64,000 nt of DNA from Breviolum minutum Mf 1.05b.01. Its lineage: Eukaryota; Sar; Dinophyceae; Suessiales; Symbiodiniaceae. The position numbers and the translations under genes are program-made. Below are positions 55,243-64,000 of this stretch, in pieces (within the stretch, counting starts at the first letter, position 1; each line of letters opens with the position of its first letter). Where the stretch lies: contig DF239049.1 in the NCBI GenBank assembly GCA_000507305.1, forward strand, positions 249,255 to 313,254. The letters are read 5' to 3'. The notes under the pieces were generated by a model. It was not told where the DNA came from, ran no database searches, and saw only the letters and a program-made list of their open reading frames with translations.

Positions 55243-55820
55243 TGTACCTAGAACCCAAATGACCCATGTTTTGATTGGAAAAGGCCCTCTTTTGGAGGGT
55301 TGACCTTCAAAAATAGAGGTCATTGAGGTTCTAGGTATATATATATATATATTTATGTATTTAAATATATAGACTAGATGTAATGAATCGTCATGTACAA
55401 AATTAACATGGGCACTCTCTTCATTGGCGCTGAAAGTCTGTCAGATGCGCTGAAAGATGCTGGTTGCCCTTGGCTAACTGCTGAACCGTAGGATGCTGAA
55501 CGAGTTAGATCCGTATTGAATTGTACATTTTTGTTTGCATCATGCTTTTTTAAAATGTAGTACACTTGGTACATGCGGGTGTTTTTTGGGGTTTCTCTCG
55601 AAATGCACTTTGCAGGCATTTGAAATTTTGAATGAGGACATATAGCTGACATACAAAAGCTATAATGACCGAACATTTGCCATTTCTAAAAGATAAAAAA
55701 GAAATTAATAAGTCAGTTTGCAAGTTGCGCATGCTGTGTTAAATCATTTGTGAAAAAAACGCAACAATCATTGCGCCTCCTCTTCCATACTGTGCAGACA
55801 TGTTTTTGTGTTGTGTGCAG

Positions 55821-55895
55821 TGGCTTCTAAGGAGAGTTTAGCGCAACGGCGGCTGAACCAACGGAATGACCGGGCGGGTGTCTTCAGTACACTTT
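55821..55895 (+). CDS. Alpha-amylase copy B, N-terminal exon
   Basis: A TTGTGTGCAG acceptor and a GTAACC donor bound 75 bases reading ASKESLAQRRLNQRNDRAGV and FSTL. No motif by itself, but its phase (1) matches the next exon, which is clearly amylase. Upstream exons, presumably with a secretion signal, were not found. Confidence 0.45.
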
Positions 55896-56226
55896 GTAAC
55901 CTGGAATGCAGACAGTCGTACATCCCTGAAGTTGAACATGGAACCTTAAAATCTGCCCCTGGAAAACGAGATTCCTTTTGGAAACCATCATTTTTAAGGT
56001 TCCATGTTAAACCTTAAGGGGTTGTAGTTGTAGCGTCTTTCTTTTCGCAAAGGCTATTTTCTTTTAGGATTGCCCAAAGTTTTGTTTTTGTAAGCACCTG
56101 GAAAGCCAAGTGCCCTATTTTTAAGGCAATAGTTGCTGGCTTTAAGGGTAAAGTTGCCTAAAAAAATAGGACACAAAAGGCGTTCCAGGCACTTGCATCC
56201 CCCGAAAATTCCTGAGGGTTTTTTAG

Positions 56227-56389
56227 GTGCCGTGCCAAGTCGTTGTTGGAACTCCAACTGCTCCCTGCTGAAAGGTCCATATGAAGCCAAGCTGGGTGGC
56301 CTTCATGGGGAAGAACTTCGCAGTAGCGTCTTCGTGAAGTTGATGGAGTGGAAAACTTGGGTGGTTTTAAACGGTGGCACTAGGGAGAG
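56227..56389 (+). CDS. Alpha-amylase copy B, beta-1 exon (FVKLMEWK)
   Basis: After a GGTTTTTTAG acceptor the frame reads CWNSNCSLLKGPYEAKLGG and later SSVFVKLMEWKTW. The latter matches the VHLFEWKW strand at the start of animal-type alpha-amylase barrels. The donor is taken as GTATCC at 56390, which keeps phase with the next exon. An earlier GTGGTT after EWKTW would fit the family length better but not the phase. Confidence 0.6.
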
Positions 56390-57424
56390 GTATCCAGGGA
56401 GAGATGGGATGTTTCCACTAATGGATGTATACCATTTATATACCACTTATATACTGCCTATTGGGGATTATATGGTACCTAACACCTATTAAGGGAACCA
56501 GGAAACTCCATTGATATAAGCAAATATATACTTCTATGGATATACATGGATTTTACATCGGCAACTCATTTGCCATGCGGTGATTGGATGACGTCACAGT
56601 CACCAACAAAGGATCCTTACCCGATACCATTCATGTATGCTATATTTACCTACATGTTGTTGATTTTTACAGTTAATGTATATACCATACATGGATCCTA
56701 TGGGATCAACATTCTACCTTTGCTTGTTGTAAAATCATCTACTGCAAATCCGGAAAAGCTCAGTATACATGGATGGTATGGGGTTGTAAATATGGGGTTT
56801 AAACGGTTGAACTATCTCTACCAAGTGGGCAGTGAAGGTCCTAGAGATTCCCCAAGATATATATCCACCCAGCAAGTCCAAAGACCAAATCATTGCCCTT
56901 TCGCAGTAAGGAATACATAGACCATTCCAAAATCCATACTTTGTTTGGACTTCCAGGGCACCTATATTATACATACAGTATATATATTTTTGTTTGTTTA
57001 GGTAATACATATATGATATGGTTTAATTGACTACAGCGTTTTGTCAACCAACTGCCTGCCAACTGTCCTCTTGTTTTGTTGGTTTCGCCTTGCGCTTCCC
57101 TTCGCAGGAGTGGAATTACAACGACATTGCACAAGAATGTACAGAGCCTCGGCGGATTTAGACAGCCCACCTTTTTAACGGTCAGAAGGTGGGAACCTTT
57201 CATCCGAGGGCGCCGGTTTTCAGATTCCAAGTGGGGAGTTGGTGAGCGGTAGTATACGTTTTAAAGGGTATACCAGACCACCAAAGATTGAAAAAGATGA
57301 CTAAAAGTTGGTAAATTTCATTTGCAGGTGGCGCCCGCACCGCACACAATGGTTTTGAATTTTTTTGTTGGGGATGTAGTAGTGGTGTATCATTCAATTT
57401 TGGAGTTGTTTTATCACGATTTTC

Positions 57425-57572
57425 TCTACTTGGAAGATCATCCCAGGATTTGTAAGTACTTAGGATCAACCCCCATTTACAAGCCATGAAACGCCCATTT
57501 GGAAGGAGAATAACCTTAACCATGTGTTATTCACTTCTTACATCCACTGAGATGATTCTCTCTACTCCCCAG
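57425..57572. mobile_element. Family F element ending at the amylase B acceptor
   Basis: TACTTGGAAGATCATCCCAGG ... GAGATGATTCTCTCTACT, followed after four bases by the AG that starts the next exon. Confidence 0.55.
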
Positions 57573-57690
57573 GGTGAATATTTCCTTGCCTGATTCGGAA
57601 ATTCGATGCCAGGACTATTTGGCACCAAATGGTTTTGAAGCCGTTCAAGTGGCACCTGTCACGGAGCATGTGTTGGGATATCAATGGTGG
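57573..57690 (+). CDS. Alpha-amylase copy B, beta-2 exon (FEAVQVAPVTEH...WW)
   Basis: The exon reads CQDYLAPNGFEAVQVAPVTE and H-VLGYQWW. It matches the CxxFLGPKGYxGVQVSPPxEH...WW block of animal-type alpha-amylases almost residue for residue. Ending after Trp-Trp (donor GTCACT) and joining to KYQPVS reproduces WWxxYQPVS exactly. The longer open frame beyond 57690 is intron read-through. Confidence 0.8.
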
Positions 57691-58762
57691 GTCACTTGGC
57701 TAGGAAGTTCGGAACCGGCAGAGTTCAAGCCCCTGCCCGACGGTATATATTTACTACTTGTAGGTGGTGGGTTTCAAACGTTGTTTTTTATTTTCAATCC
57801 CGATCCTTGGGAAGTGATCCAAATTGACTAACGCATATGTTTCAAATGGGTTGGGTTCAACCACCAACTATTCAGCTTCATTTTACCTATAGCAAACATG
57901 TATGGTATATTTACCTGCGCTTGGTTGGTTTTTATAGTGAATGTATGCTGTAAATATATCTTGCAGAATTGATCCTCTCAGCTGCCGTTTTTCCAAGATT
58001 TTTTGCAGTAGCTTAAGTTCCAAAGGTTTGGGATAAACATGGGTACACATCATATCAATGGTTGTTTCTGGTTCCCCTAATAGGTGGTAGGTAGCATATA
58101 ATCACCCAATTGGCCATATATAAGTGGTATATAAGTGGCACATATTACCAATTGGGTGATTATATGCTACAGATCACCTATTTTCCGGGACCGGAAACAA
58201 CCATTGATCATATCTATTCGGTCAAAAACCACGACTTCAAGTGAGTCACCTTTTTTTTGTACGAAGAGATTTCTTTGCCAAAACAACAAACACCTTTGCA
58301 ACTTTTGTATGATGAAGCTGCAATCCAGGGGGTCAGACACGTTTTTTTGAGTAGTTGAAGTAAGGCGGTTTTACCATTCTTGAAAAAACTCCCCCAGTGT
58401 CCCCCAGTGGTTTTTTGGCTCCAGATTTCCGCTCCTTTCAGAAATGCCACCTTTCGCTTCCTACAAGTTGGGAGGATCAGCAATTCCCAATGTTTGAAAT
58501 GCCCCCAAAACTTAAGCCCAAACCCATTCATGGAAAAGCGGTATAATTTACCTCACATGAATGGCTTAGATTTATCACCAGATGCTCAAAAATATGGTAT
58601 ATTTACCTACATTTGACCTAAATTTATGGTAAATATAGGTCAAAAATATCCATACCATTGAGCATATGATAGCATATGGGTCTGGTAAATGTATCTGTAA
58701 AGATGCCATTTTTGATCCCACGGATCCGTCATGGGATCCGTCAACTCGTTGCCCTTGATAAG
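57691..58762. other. Amylase B intron
   Basis: It holds a family C element (57760-57870, GTAGGTGGTGGG start) and two family D relatives (about 57890-57965 and 58587-58675). Confidence 0.5.
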
Positions 58763-58810
58763 GTGAAATACCAGCCTGTATCTGCGGGTTTAGACACCCG
58801 CTCCGGAACA
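58763..58810 (+). CDS. Alpha-amylase copy B, exon KYQPVSAGLDTRSGT
   Basis: Exactly 16 codons, VKYQPVSAGLDTRSGT, between TGATAAG and a GTGACG donor. YQPVSYKLxTRSGT is an invariant stretch of animal-type alpha-amylases between beta-2 and helix 2. The match and spacing leave little doubt. Confidence 0.85.
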
Positions 58811-59125
58811 GTGACGTGGCTAAAGATGCAGTTTCTCATTTGTTGCTGTGGGCCAACAAAATTACGGATGGTGGCGGTGGCAACTCAACTATTTTGGATG
58901 TTCACCCCGAAAATTTTCGGGAAGATGTTCACCCATTTTGACTTGCGCATATTTTTTCAAATGGGGGGTTGGTTCAACCACATCGATGGGGTTGGTGACA
59001 AACTATAAGTACGGTAATTAGGTTATAACCCATTTACTAAGCATTTACTAGTTTGTCACTTCGTTTTTTTTTGGAACGAACAACCCTCTCCATCAAAATG
59101 CCCCCAAAATTTGCCGCCAACTCAG
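58811..59125. other. Amylase B intron with family C element
   Basis: A diverged family C copy spans about 58873-58985 (GTGGCAACTC...GGTTGGTTCAACCAC). The sequence before it is open in several frames. Confidence 0.45.
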
Positions 59126-59168
59126 GAAGAGGAGTTCCGTCGTATGGTGGCTACATGCCGCTCCGTAG
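59126..59168 (+). CDS. Alpha-amylase copy B, exon EEEFRRMVATCRSV
   Basis: The exon starts after CCAACTCAG and reads EEEFRRMVATCRSV. It corresponds to the EFRDMVxRCxxxGV helix before beta-3. Joining to GVQVIVD at 59818 requires the exon to end at GTAG with a GCGATA donor, a GC donor. The alternative GT three bases earlier breaks the frame. Confidence 0.8.
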
Positions 59169-59817
59169 GCGATAGGGAGGGCATCCCTAAGGATCACCAA
59201 GGACCCTCCAAATGAAATCACCAAGGGTGAATGAATGTGTATTGACGCAGGGTTTGGGTTTCCAAAAAATTGTTCGTTTTTGAGGGGTTTTCGGATACTT
59301 AGGAGGTTATTTTTTTCTTTTTGGAAAGGACATTTGATGTGGTTTGTGGTGGAGCAGGATGCATATTTTAATTGTATGAAAGTGATCAAGTCTCGCATGT
59401 TGTCAACTGCATGTCAAGTCATGTGTTTGGAAAACACTTGGTGAAAAAATGTTTGCTGTGATTTTGCTGGTTGTGTTGCTTGATGTTAAGGCTTGCAGCA
59501 AGACAGAGCATGCATTGCGGGGATATGCATACAACCCGCACTCCCCCCGTTTGTGTAAATGATTACTGCTTCTGTTGTAAAACTATTGACCCATAGGATC
59601 CATGCATCGTATATTTACCTACATATGGTTGATTTTATATGGTAAATGTAGGTATATGTATCAATATATATATATATTAGTTTTTAATAGTATATATACC
59701 ATACATGGAAGGTAAATATATACCAGTCCCAATACAGTTCCCAATACATCCCCATGCATTAAGTTACATCCCAGAGATGTTACAAGACGAATCATCACTC
59801 TCCCATGCCCTGCAGAG

Positions 59818-59865
59818 GTGTGCAAGTGATTGTGGACATTCTCATGAACCACATGGCATCACCCT
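59818..59865 (+). CDS. Alpha-amylase copy B, catalytic region I (VDILMNH)
   Basis: The exon reads GVQVIVDILMNHMASP. D-x-x-x-NH is GH13 region I at the end of beta-3. Its His contacts substrate and its Asp supports the active-site structure. The acceptor is GCAGAG followed by GT; the donor GTCGAA gives phase 1, matching the next exon. Confidence 0.85.
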
Positions 59866-60262
59866 GTCGAAATGCTCGGAAACCCTTGCAACCGGGCACC
59901 TTGGCGATCTGTCACAGGTTTTTTCTCCACCCCGTTTCCCGGGTGGAAACGATTTGTGGTGACCACCCTGGCAACACCCATAAATACCGGACTTAAACAA
60001 CCAACTTATATATAGGGGTTATGGATTTCATCCATTTACTAAGTGCTATAGCAGGACATCACAGTAGCATGTGACCTTCTTGGATGTCCCAGGAAGTTGA
60101 CAAATGGTTCGTAAATGTGTTGTAACTATTCCTCATTGATAAGCAGGTTATACATAGTCCGTGTACATTTCCATTTACATCTACACCCCTTTAGGACCTC
60201 CAAGTTGTTGTTTTTTTTTTTCCGGACCAAAAAAAAAATCGCCCTAAAAAACAACAATCCAG
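59866..60262. other. Amylase B intron
   Basis: It carries a half family E element (about 60080-60115, CTTGGATGTCCCAGGAAG). No exon was seen. Confidence 0.4.
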
Positions 60263-60376
60263 GCGATGATGTGGTACCCTGCGTGGGATGGGGTGGCAGT
60301 AAATATGGCAACCGACGTCAAGAAGGCGCACGAGGTTGGGATGCTTCGCAACCAGAGCCTTGGTTGGGTGAGGTTG
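60263..60376 (+). CDS. Alpha-amylase copy B, exon with GARGWDAS motif (domain B)
   Basis: After AACAATCCAG the frame reads DDVVPCVGWGGSKYGNRRQE, GARGWDASQPEPW and LGEV to a GTGAGT donor. Phases match both neighbours. It corresponds to copy A exon 340-414 but starts about 40 bases further 5'. Domain B carries the calcium-binding loop in relatives; calcium ligands cannot be assigned here. Confidence 0.75.
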
Positions 60377-62350
60377 GTGAGTCACCATCATGGGAATGCC
60401 ACCCCCCGGAAAAAGAAATAAGCCCTGAAAAAAGCCGGCCTTATTAAGGGAAAGCAATGGTTAATAGTCCCTTAATAAGGCCGGGGGTAGCTTTGGGGGG
60501 GGGGGGTGTACCTTAAATTCCCATGACACCATGCGGGATTTGAGAGGGAAGAAACAATGAACCAGGTGATTTTTCCGCCGTGACCTTTTCATCCCCGATC
60601 GTTGGAGGTCACTTATATAACCCCTGAAAAGGGTTACTTATTTTCACCATCTCAAAAAGGTCACGGATTGAATCACATTGAATGGAATGTTGGAAGTTTG
60701 GAGTTGTTCACATTTAAGCCTTATGCTGAAACAATCCCTTCTGCAAGTGGTTTTGGAGTGGGTTTTGGATGCCTATACACCTTTAAACAGGGTAGTGGGA
60801 GCATTAGGGTAAATATGTTACCAGTGGATTGAAAGTGTAGAATGCTCATATTTTGGAACAATTCTTACTTCCAATGTAGTATATAGTTTCTCTCATTTCC
60901 AATCAATTTTTTTCCGATGTCGTCAAGTCGTCAACCAATCAATCATGACTTCAACTTCTTGGGAACTTTCGACGTGTGAGGGGTTTTTCAAACAGGTATT
61001 ACTGTACATTTTCAGGGACAAGAGCGAACAAACGCGAGCCGTAATCAACTTCCGGGGAAACATGATGGGGGTCGGCATTTTACAAAGTACTCCCCCGAAA
61101 TTTAACATGGAACCTGAAAATGATGGTTTCCAAAAGGAATCTCCTTTTCCAGGGACTTCTTTTCAGGTTCCATGTTAAATTTCAGGGGTGTATCGACTGG
61201 ATGGGGTCCATGCATTGATCGGCTTTCCCTTCCTCCTTTCCAAGGAGCAAAAAATCGCAATCCATTGAAAACATTGCACGGCCCATATCCAGGTAGGGGA
61301 AGTTCTGACGGAATTCAGGAAACTTACAACATTCAACCCCTAAGGATCCTGGCTCACCTTCTCAGATGATGAGCAAGGGGTGTATAATCACCTCCTTAGG
61401 AAGGTATTTAGGTTCCATTACCATTCTCAAAAGGTGATTGGATCCCTACAAAACATGCGGTTGATATAAGTTTTGACTTCCAAATTGTACTGTCAGGAGT
61501 CAACTTTGTGACGTTTGTAAATGTGATGGGATATTTACCATATCAACCGGTGATCGCCGGATTCCTAAACCACCAACAGTAGTTCATTTCAAGTAACTTC
61601 TCCCAAACAAATATCTCACCTGGGTTTGGAAAGCAAAAGGGCATTACTCCCCTGAAAACCAACATATTTAACATCTGATAGACTGGAACAAAACACCCAA
61701 CATTTCCATGAGTCGATATATTTCCTATTGAAAGAATGGTGAAAATTTCCCAGCAAAACCGTCATGCATTTTCGGTAAGGGTTTTTCCCTTCACAACCTT
61801 CAAGCCTGACGAGTTGAAACCGAAAACCGACCTCCCAAGGAACACTTCCATCACTTGCGAAATGATAGCAACCAACCTTTTTGCTACTTGGACCTTGGGA
61901 GCTGATGGGAGCTGAAGTCATCTGAAGTCATCTGAAGTCATCTGATCCTATTTGTTTAGGCAACTTTACCCCTAAAACCAGCAACTATTGCCTTAAAAGT
62001 AGGGCACTTGGCTTTCCAGGGTGTTTTTATATACAAAAAATCGGTCGGTCCAGTTTGGAAGATGATTTTTTGTTGGAGCGATCAGGTTTGGATTGTATAG
62101 ATTCTGCTGGTGATGTTTGAAATTATTTGTTCTTTGCCACGTAGTGATGAATAAAAATAGAATACAGTAATCGGAGTCGGGATGTACTCGTTGTTGTGAC
62201 TAAGTCGCACTCAAGTGATCACTTGGTTGAAGGAGTTCAATCGTGATCTTCAGATATCTTCCGACACTTTTGTTGTTCTTTCTTGCAATTTCACTGACAT
62301 CATCCCACCTGCTTTGTTCACTTCCCCTTTACTGTTTGATAATTCCGCAG
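60377..62350. other. Amylase B intron with many repeats
   Basis: Family G (about 60390-60530), family K (60717-60809), a family A relative (61087-61193), a family B relative (about 61491-61580) and a half family J (about 61952-62020). A protein-like segment at 60945-61075 (KSEQTRAVINFRGN) has no place in the amylase alignment. Confidence 0.45.
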
Positions 62351-62404
62351 GTAAAGTGGGGCCCCAAACGGGATGGTTATGCCCTGATGATGACTGCACA
62401 CCAT
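62351..62404 (+). CDS. Alpha-amylase copy B, exon with VGPQTGWLCP motif
   Basis: Exactly 54 bases after ATTCCGCAG, reading KVGPQTGWLCPDDDCTP, with a GTCTCT donor and phase 1 at both ends. It matches copy A 3168-3221 with one replacement and ten silent codon changes. Unlike copy A it stops before the GTGACAT heptamer, which here belongs to the next exon. Confidence 0.82.
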
Positions 62405-62671
62405 GTCTCTTGGCTCGACGCAGCGGCGGAATGGTTGTTTCAGACCAGTTAGTGTGTAGGCAAAACCCAGAGGAGATAAGATACGATGCAGATGTTTGAG
62501 GATGGGGGTTGAAGGACTTCAAAGATTTCGAGACACACTCCACACTGTTCATGCGTTTCAACCCGCACCAAACATTTCTGGTATCTAAAGTGGAGGAATT
62601 CTTACTTGGGATGTGCATCTTATTCGGTTAGAATCAGCTTCCAACAGGATGTGCATCACCAGTCACCTAAG

Positions 62672-62703
62672 GTGACATGTATGAATTGCCGGATTACAAC
62701 ACA
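62672..62703 (+). CDS. Alpha-amylase copy B, exon CDMYELPDYNT
   Basis: After CACCTAAG the exon starts GTGACATGTAT and reads DMYELPDYNT. In copy A the heptamer GTGACAT is on the other side of the intron. The donor is GCCCCT (GC), fixed by joining to ELQEVRDM as in copy A. Confidence 0.75.
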
Positions 62704-63348
62704 GCCCCTTGGTCGTGAAATGCAAATGCTGAAGAGGTGTGCTGTGTGCTTTTTCCACCGGCAAGATGCGACTGTTGTGGGTAGAATGGGGCTACTAACT
62801 GAGCTTTTCGGATTTACATGGATTTACAGTAGGTGAATATTCAACAAAAAAATAATATAATGTTGATGTTGCTGACCAAAAAACACTCAGAGAGGAAATG
62901 TAACACGTGAATATAGATCAAGTATAGTCCTTGTCTTGGTGTTGGGGGCCTTAATTAAACCTCCAAATGATTCCAAATGTAGGTCAATGATTTAGTGAAA
63001 CGAACATCGTTCACACCAAATTCTGTACAAATAATTTGACGTTCTATAAAAACCCTCAGATCAATGATTCCATCAAAAAGGCCCTGGAACAAGAACCCTT
63101 ACATTGACTGTATGATGTTATTTGACCTGTACATCGGCAGAGTTGAATCCATTTGCGAATTTTGTGCTCTAAATAAACCAGCTTCATTTATTTGAGAGAT
63201 TGTACAACTTCAAAATCGAACCTCGATTTTTTTTAGCACAAGAAAAAAACACAAAAAAACATCCCAAACAAACTGCTGCGGAATCCTCCAAAATTCTTGA
63301 TGGCGCACACGCAATGGATTTTTGTGCGGCCGTGCTTTCTCTCTCGAG

Positions 63349-63390
63349 GAACTCCAAGAAGTGAGAGATATGCAGTTTAAGCACTTGGAG
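63349..63390 (+). CDS. Alpha-amylase copy B, 42-bp exon ELQEVRDMQFKHLE
   Basis: Same fourteen residues as copy A 4860-4901 with eight silent codon changes. The acceptor is CTCTCTCTCGAG; the donor is GCCTGG (GC), where copy A has GACCCG (GA). Region II and everything after it lie beyond the window. Confidence 0.82.
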
Positions 63391-63662
63391 GCCTGGAATC
63401 ATAGGGAAAAATGATGGGAAAAACCCTTGGGGATGGGGGGCGCTTTAAGAATCAAACCCATTTACACCTTATATGGGTATTTATTGGGTATGTATTGGGT
63501 ATTTCCCCTTTTAAAAGGCTCAATTTTTATGGTAAATGTAGGTAAACATGGAGCATATGGGTATAGAAGTGAGTTTTTTTTCGTTTGTTCCATGAGATGT
63601 TTTGAGAGGTTGAAGGGTTTTGGTCATTGATTGGTTTTGCATTGGTGAACCTTTTGACAGTA

Positions 63663-63763
63663 CTATTGATGGTTCAGAAATCCTGCAGCAGTTGATATGG
63701 TGAATATCCCATTATTTACAAGGATCTATACTCCCAGCCGGTGCAGGATTTTTCCATCAACAG
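63663..63763. mobile_element. Family B element in amylase B intron
   Basis: CTATTGATGGTTCAGAAATC ... GGATTTTTCCATCAACAG with TA on both sides (63661-63662 and 63764-63765). Confidence 0.75.
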
Positions 63764-64000
63764 TATGATACCAGAAGAGCTTGCACTTGGGTGATGGATA
63801 TATTCCGATTCTATAGATGCTTTGGTACTGCTCAGAAGGCATGAAATCTGATGATTTTACTGACGGTAAGAATGTATTCCACTCATCCGTCAAGGGCGTA
63901 TGACTTGATAGCCCCCAGGACTTTTGATCACTCGACTCAGTTCAGCTGTAGCAGCCAGGTGATTCAATGAAGTTCATGTATAGTAGTCCAGCGGAACATC

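Noticed and set aside
1-64000. Search for tRNA, rRNA, reverse transcriptase or transposase motifs and a dinoflagellate spliced-leader relic
   Set aside because: None recognised by eye. A profile search would be needed to exclude them.

Overview
The window looks like nuclear DNA of a dinoflagellate, probably Suessiales (a Symbiodiniaceae or Polarella-type genome). The grounds are: several dozen short plus-strand exons, mostly with an AG|G acceptor and with GT, GC or GA donors; exons all on one strand; very long introns filled with short inverted-repeat elements; (TTG)n tracts; and a three-gene array of 22-residue FNIP-type repeat proteins of a kind that is abundant in dinoflagellates. No bacterial operon, RBS, rRNA, tRNA or CRISPR array was seen. 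Most long ORFs are read-through of introns and repeats. Exon calls here come from splice motifs, phase and protein motifs read by eye.

Layout: (1) 340-17067, the 3' part of an alpha-amylase (GH13) gene, copy A, from domain B through the catalytic regions to the C-terminal beta domain. (2) 17.9-18.9 kb, exons of an unrecognised gene. (3) 22.4-25.45 kb, an unrecognised gene with six phase-consistent exons and a stop. (4) 25.9-32.0 kb, exons with ricin-type beta-trefoil lectin-like motifs and Ser/Thr-rich linkers. (5) 32.7-41.5 kb, scattered exons of unrecognised genes and minisatellites. (6) 41.9-47.5 kb, a tandem duplication carrying two FNIP-repeat genes plus a truncated third unit, with a third divergent gene at 52.2-53.6 kb. 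(7) 55.8-63.4 kb, the 5' part of a second alpha-amylase gene, copy B, running off the end.

The two amylase copies share four collinear exon segments about 58-60 kb apart. These differ mainly at synonymous sites, while the introns do not align. Comparing the copies with each other and with the conserved spacing of the family fixes several splice sites, including GC and GA donors, and shows intron positions that differ between the paralogs.

The other main result is the repeat population. At least ten families of roughly 90-180 bp terminal-inverted-repeat elements (called A-K here) fill the introns. Ends of families C and E carry GT and AG in the right places. In several cases one element is nearly the whole intron, with reading phase kept across it. 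They behave as introner-like elements, meaning transposons that make introns. A clean filled/empty site pair with a TA target duplication (family J, 44533-44622) lies inside the tandem duplication.
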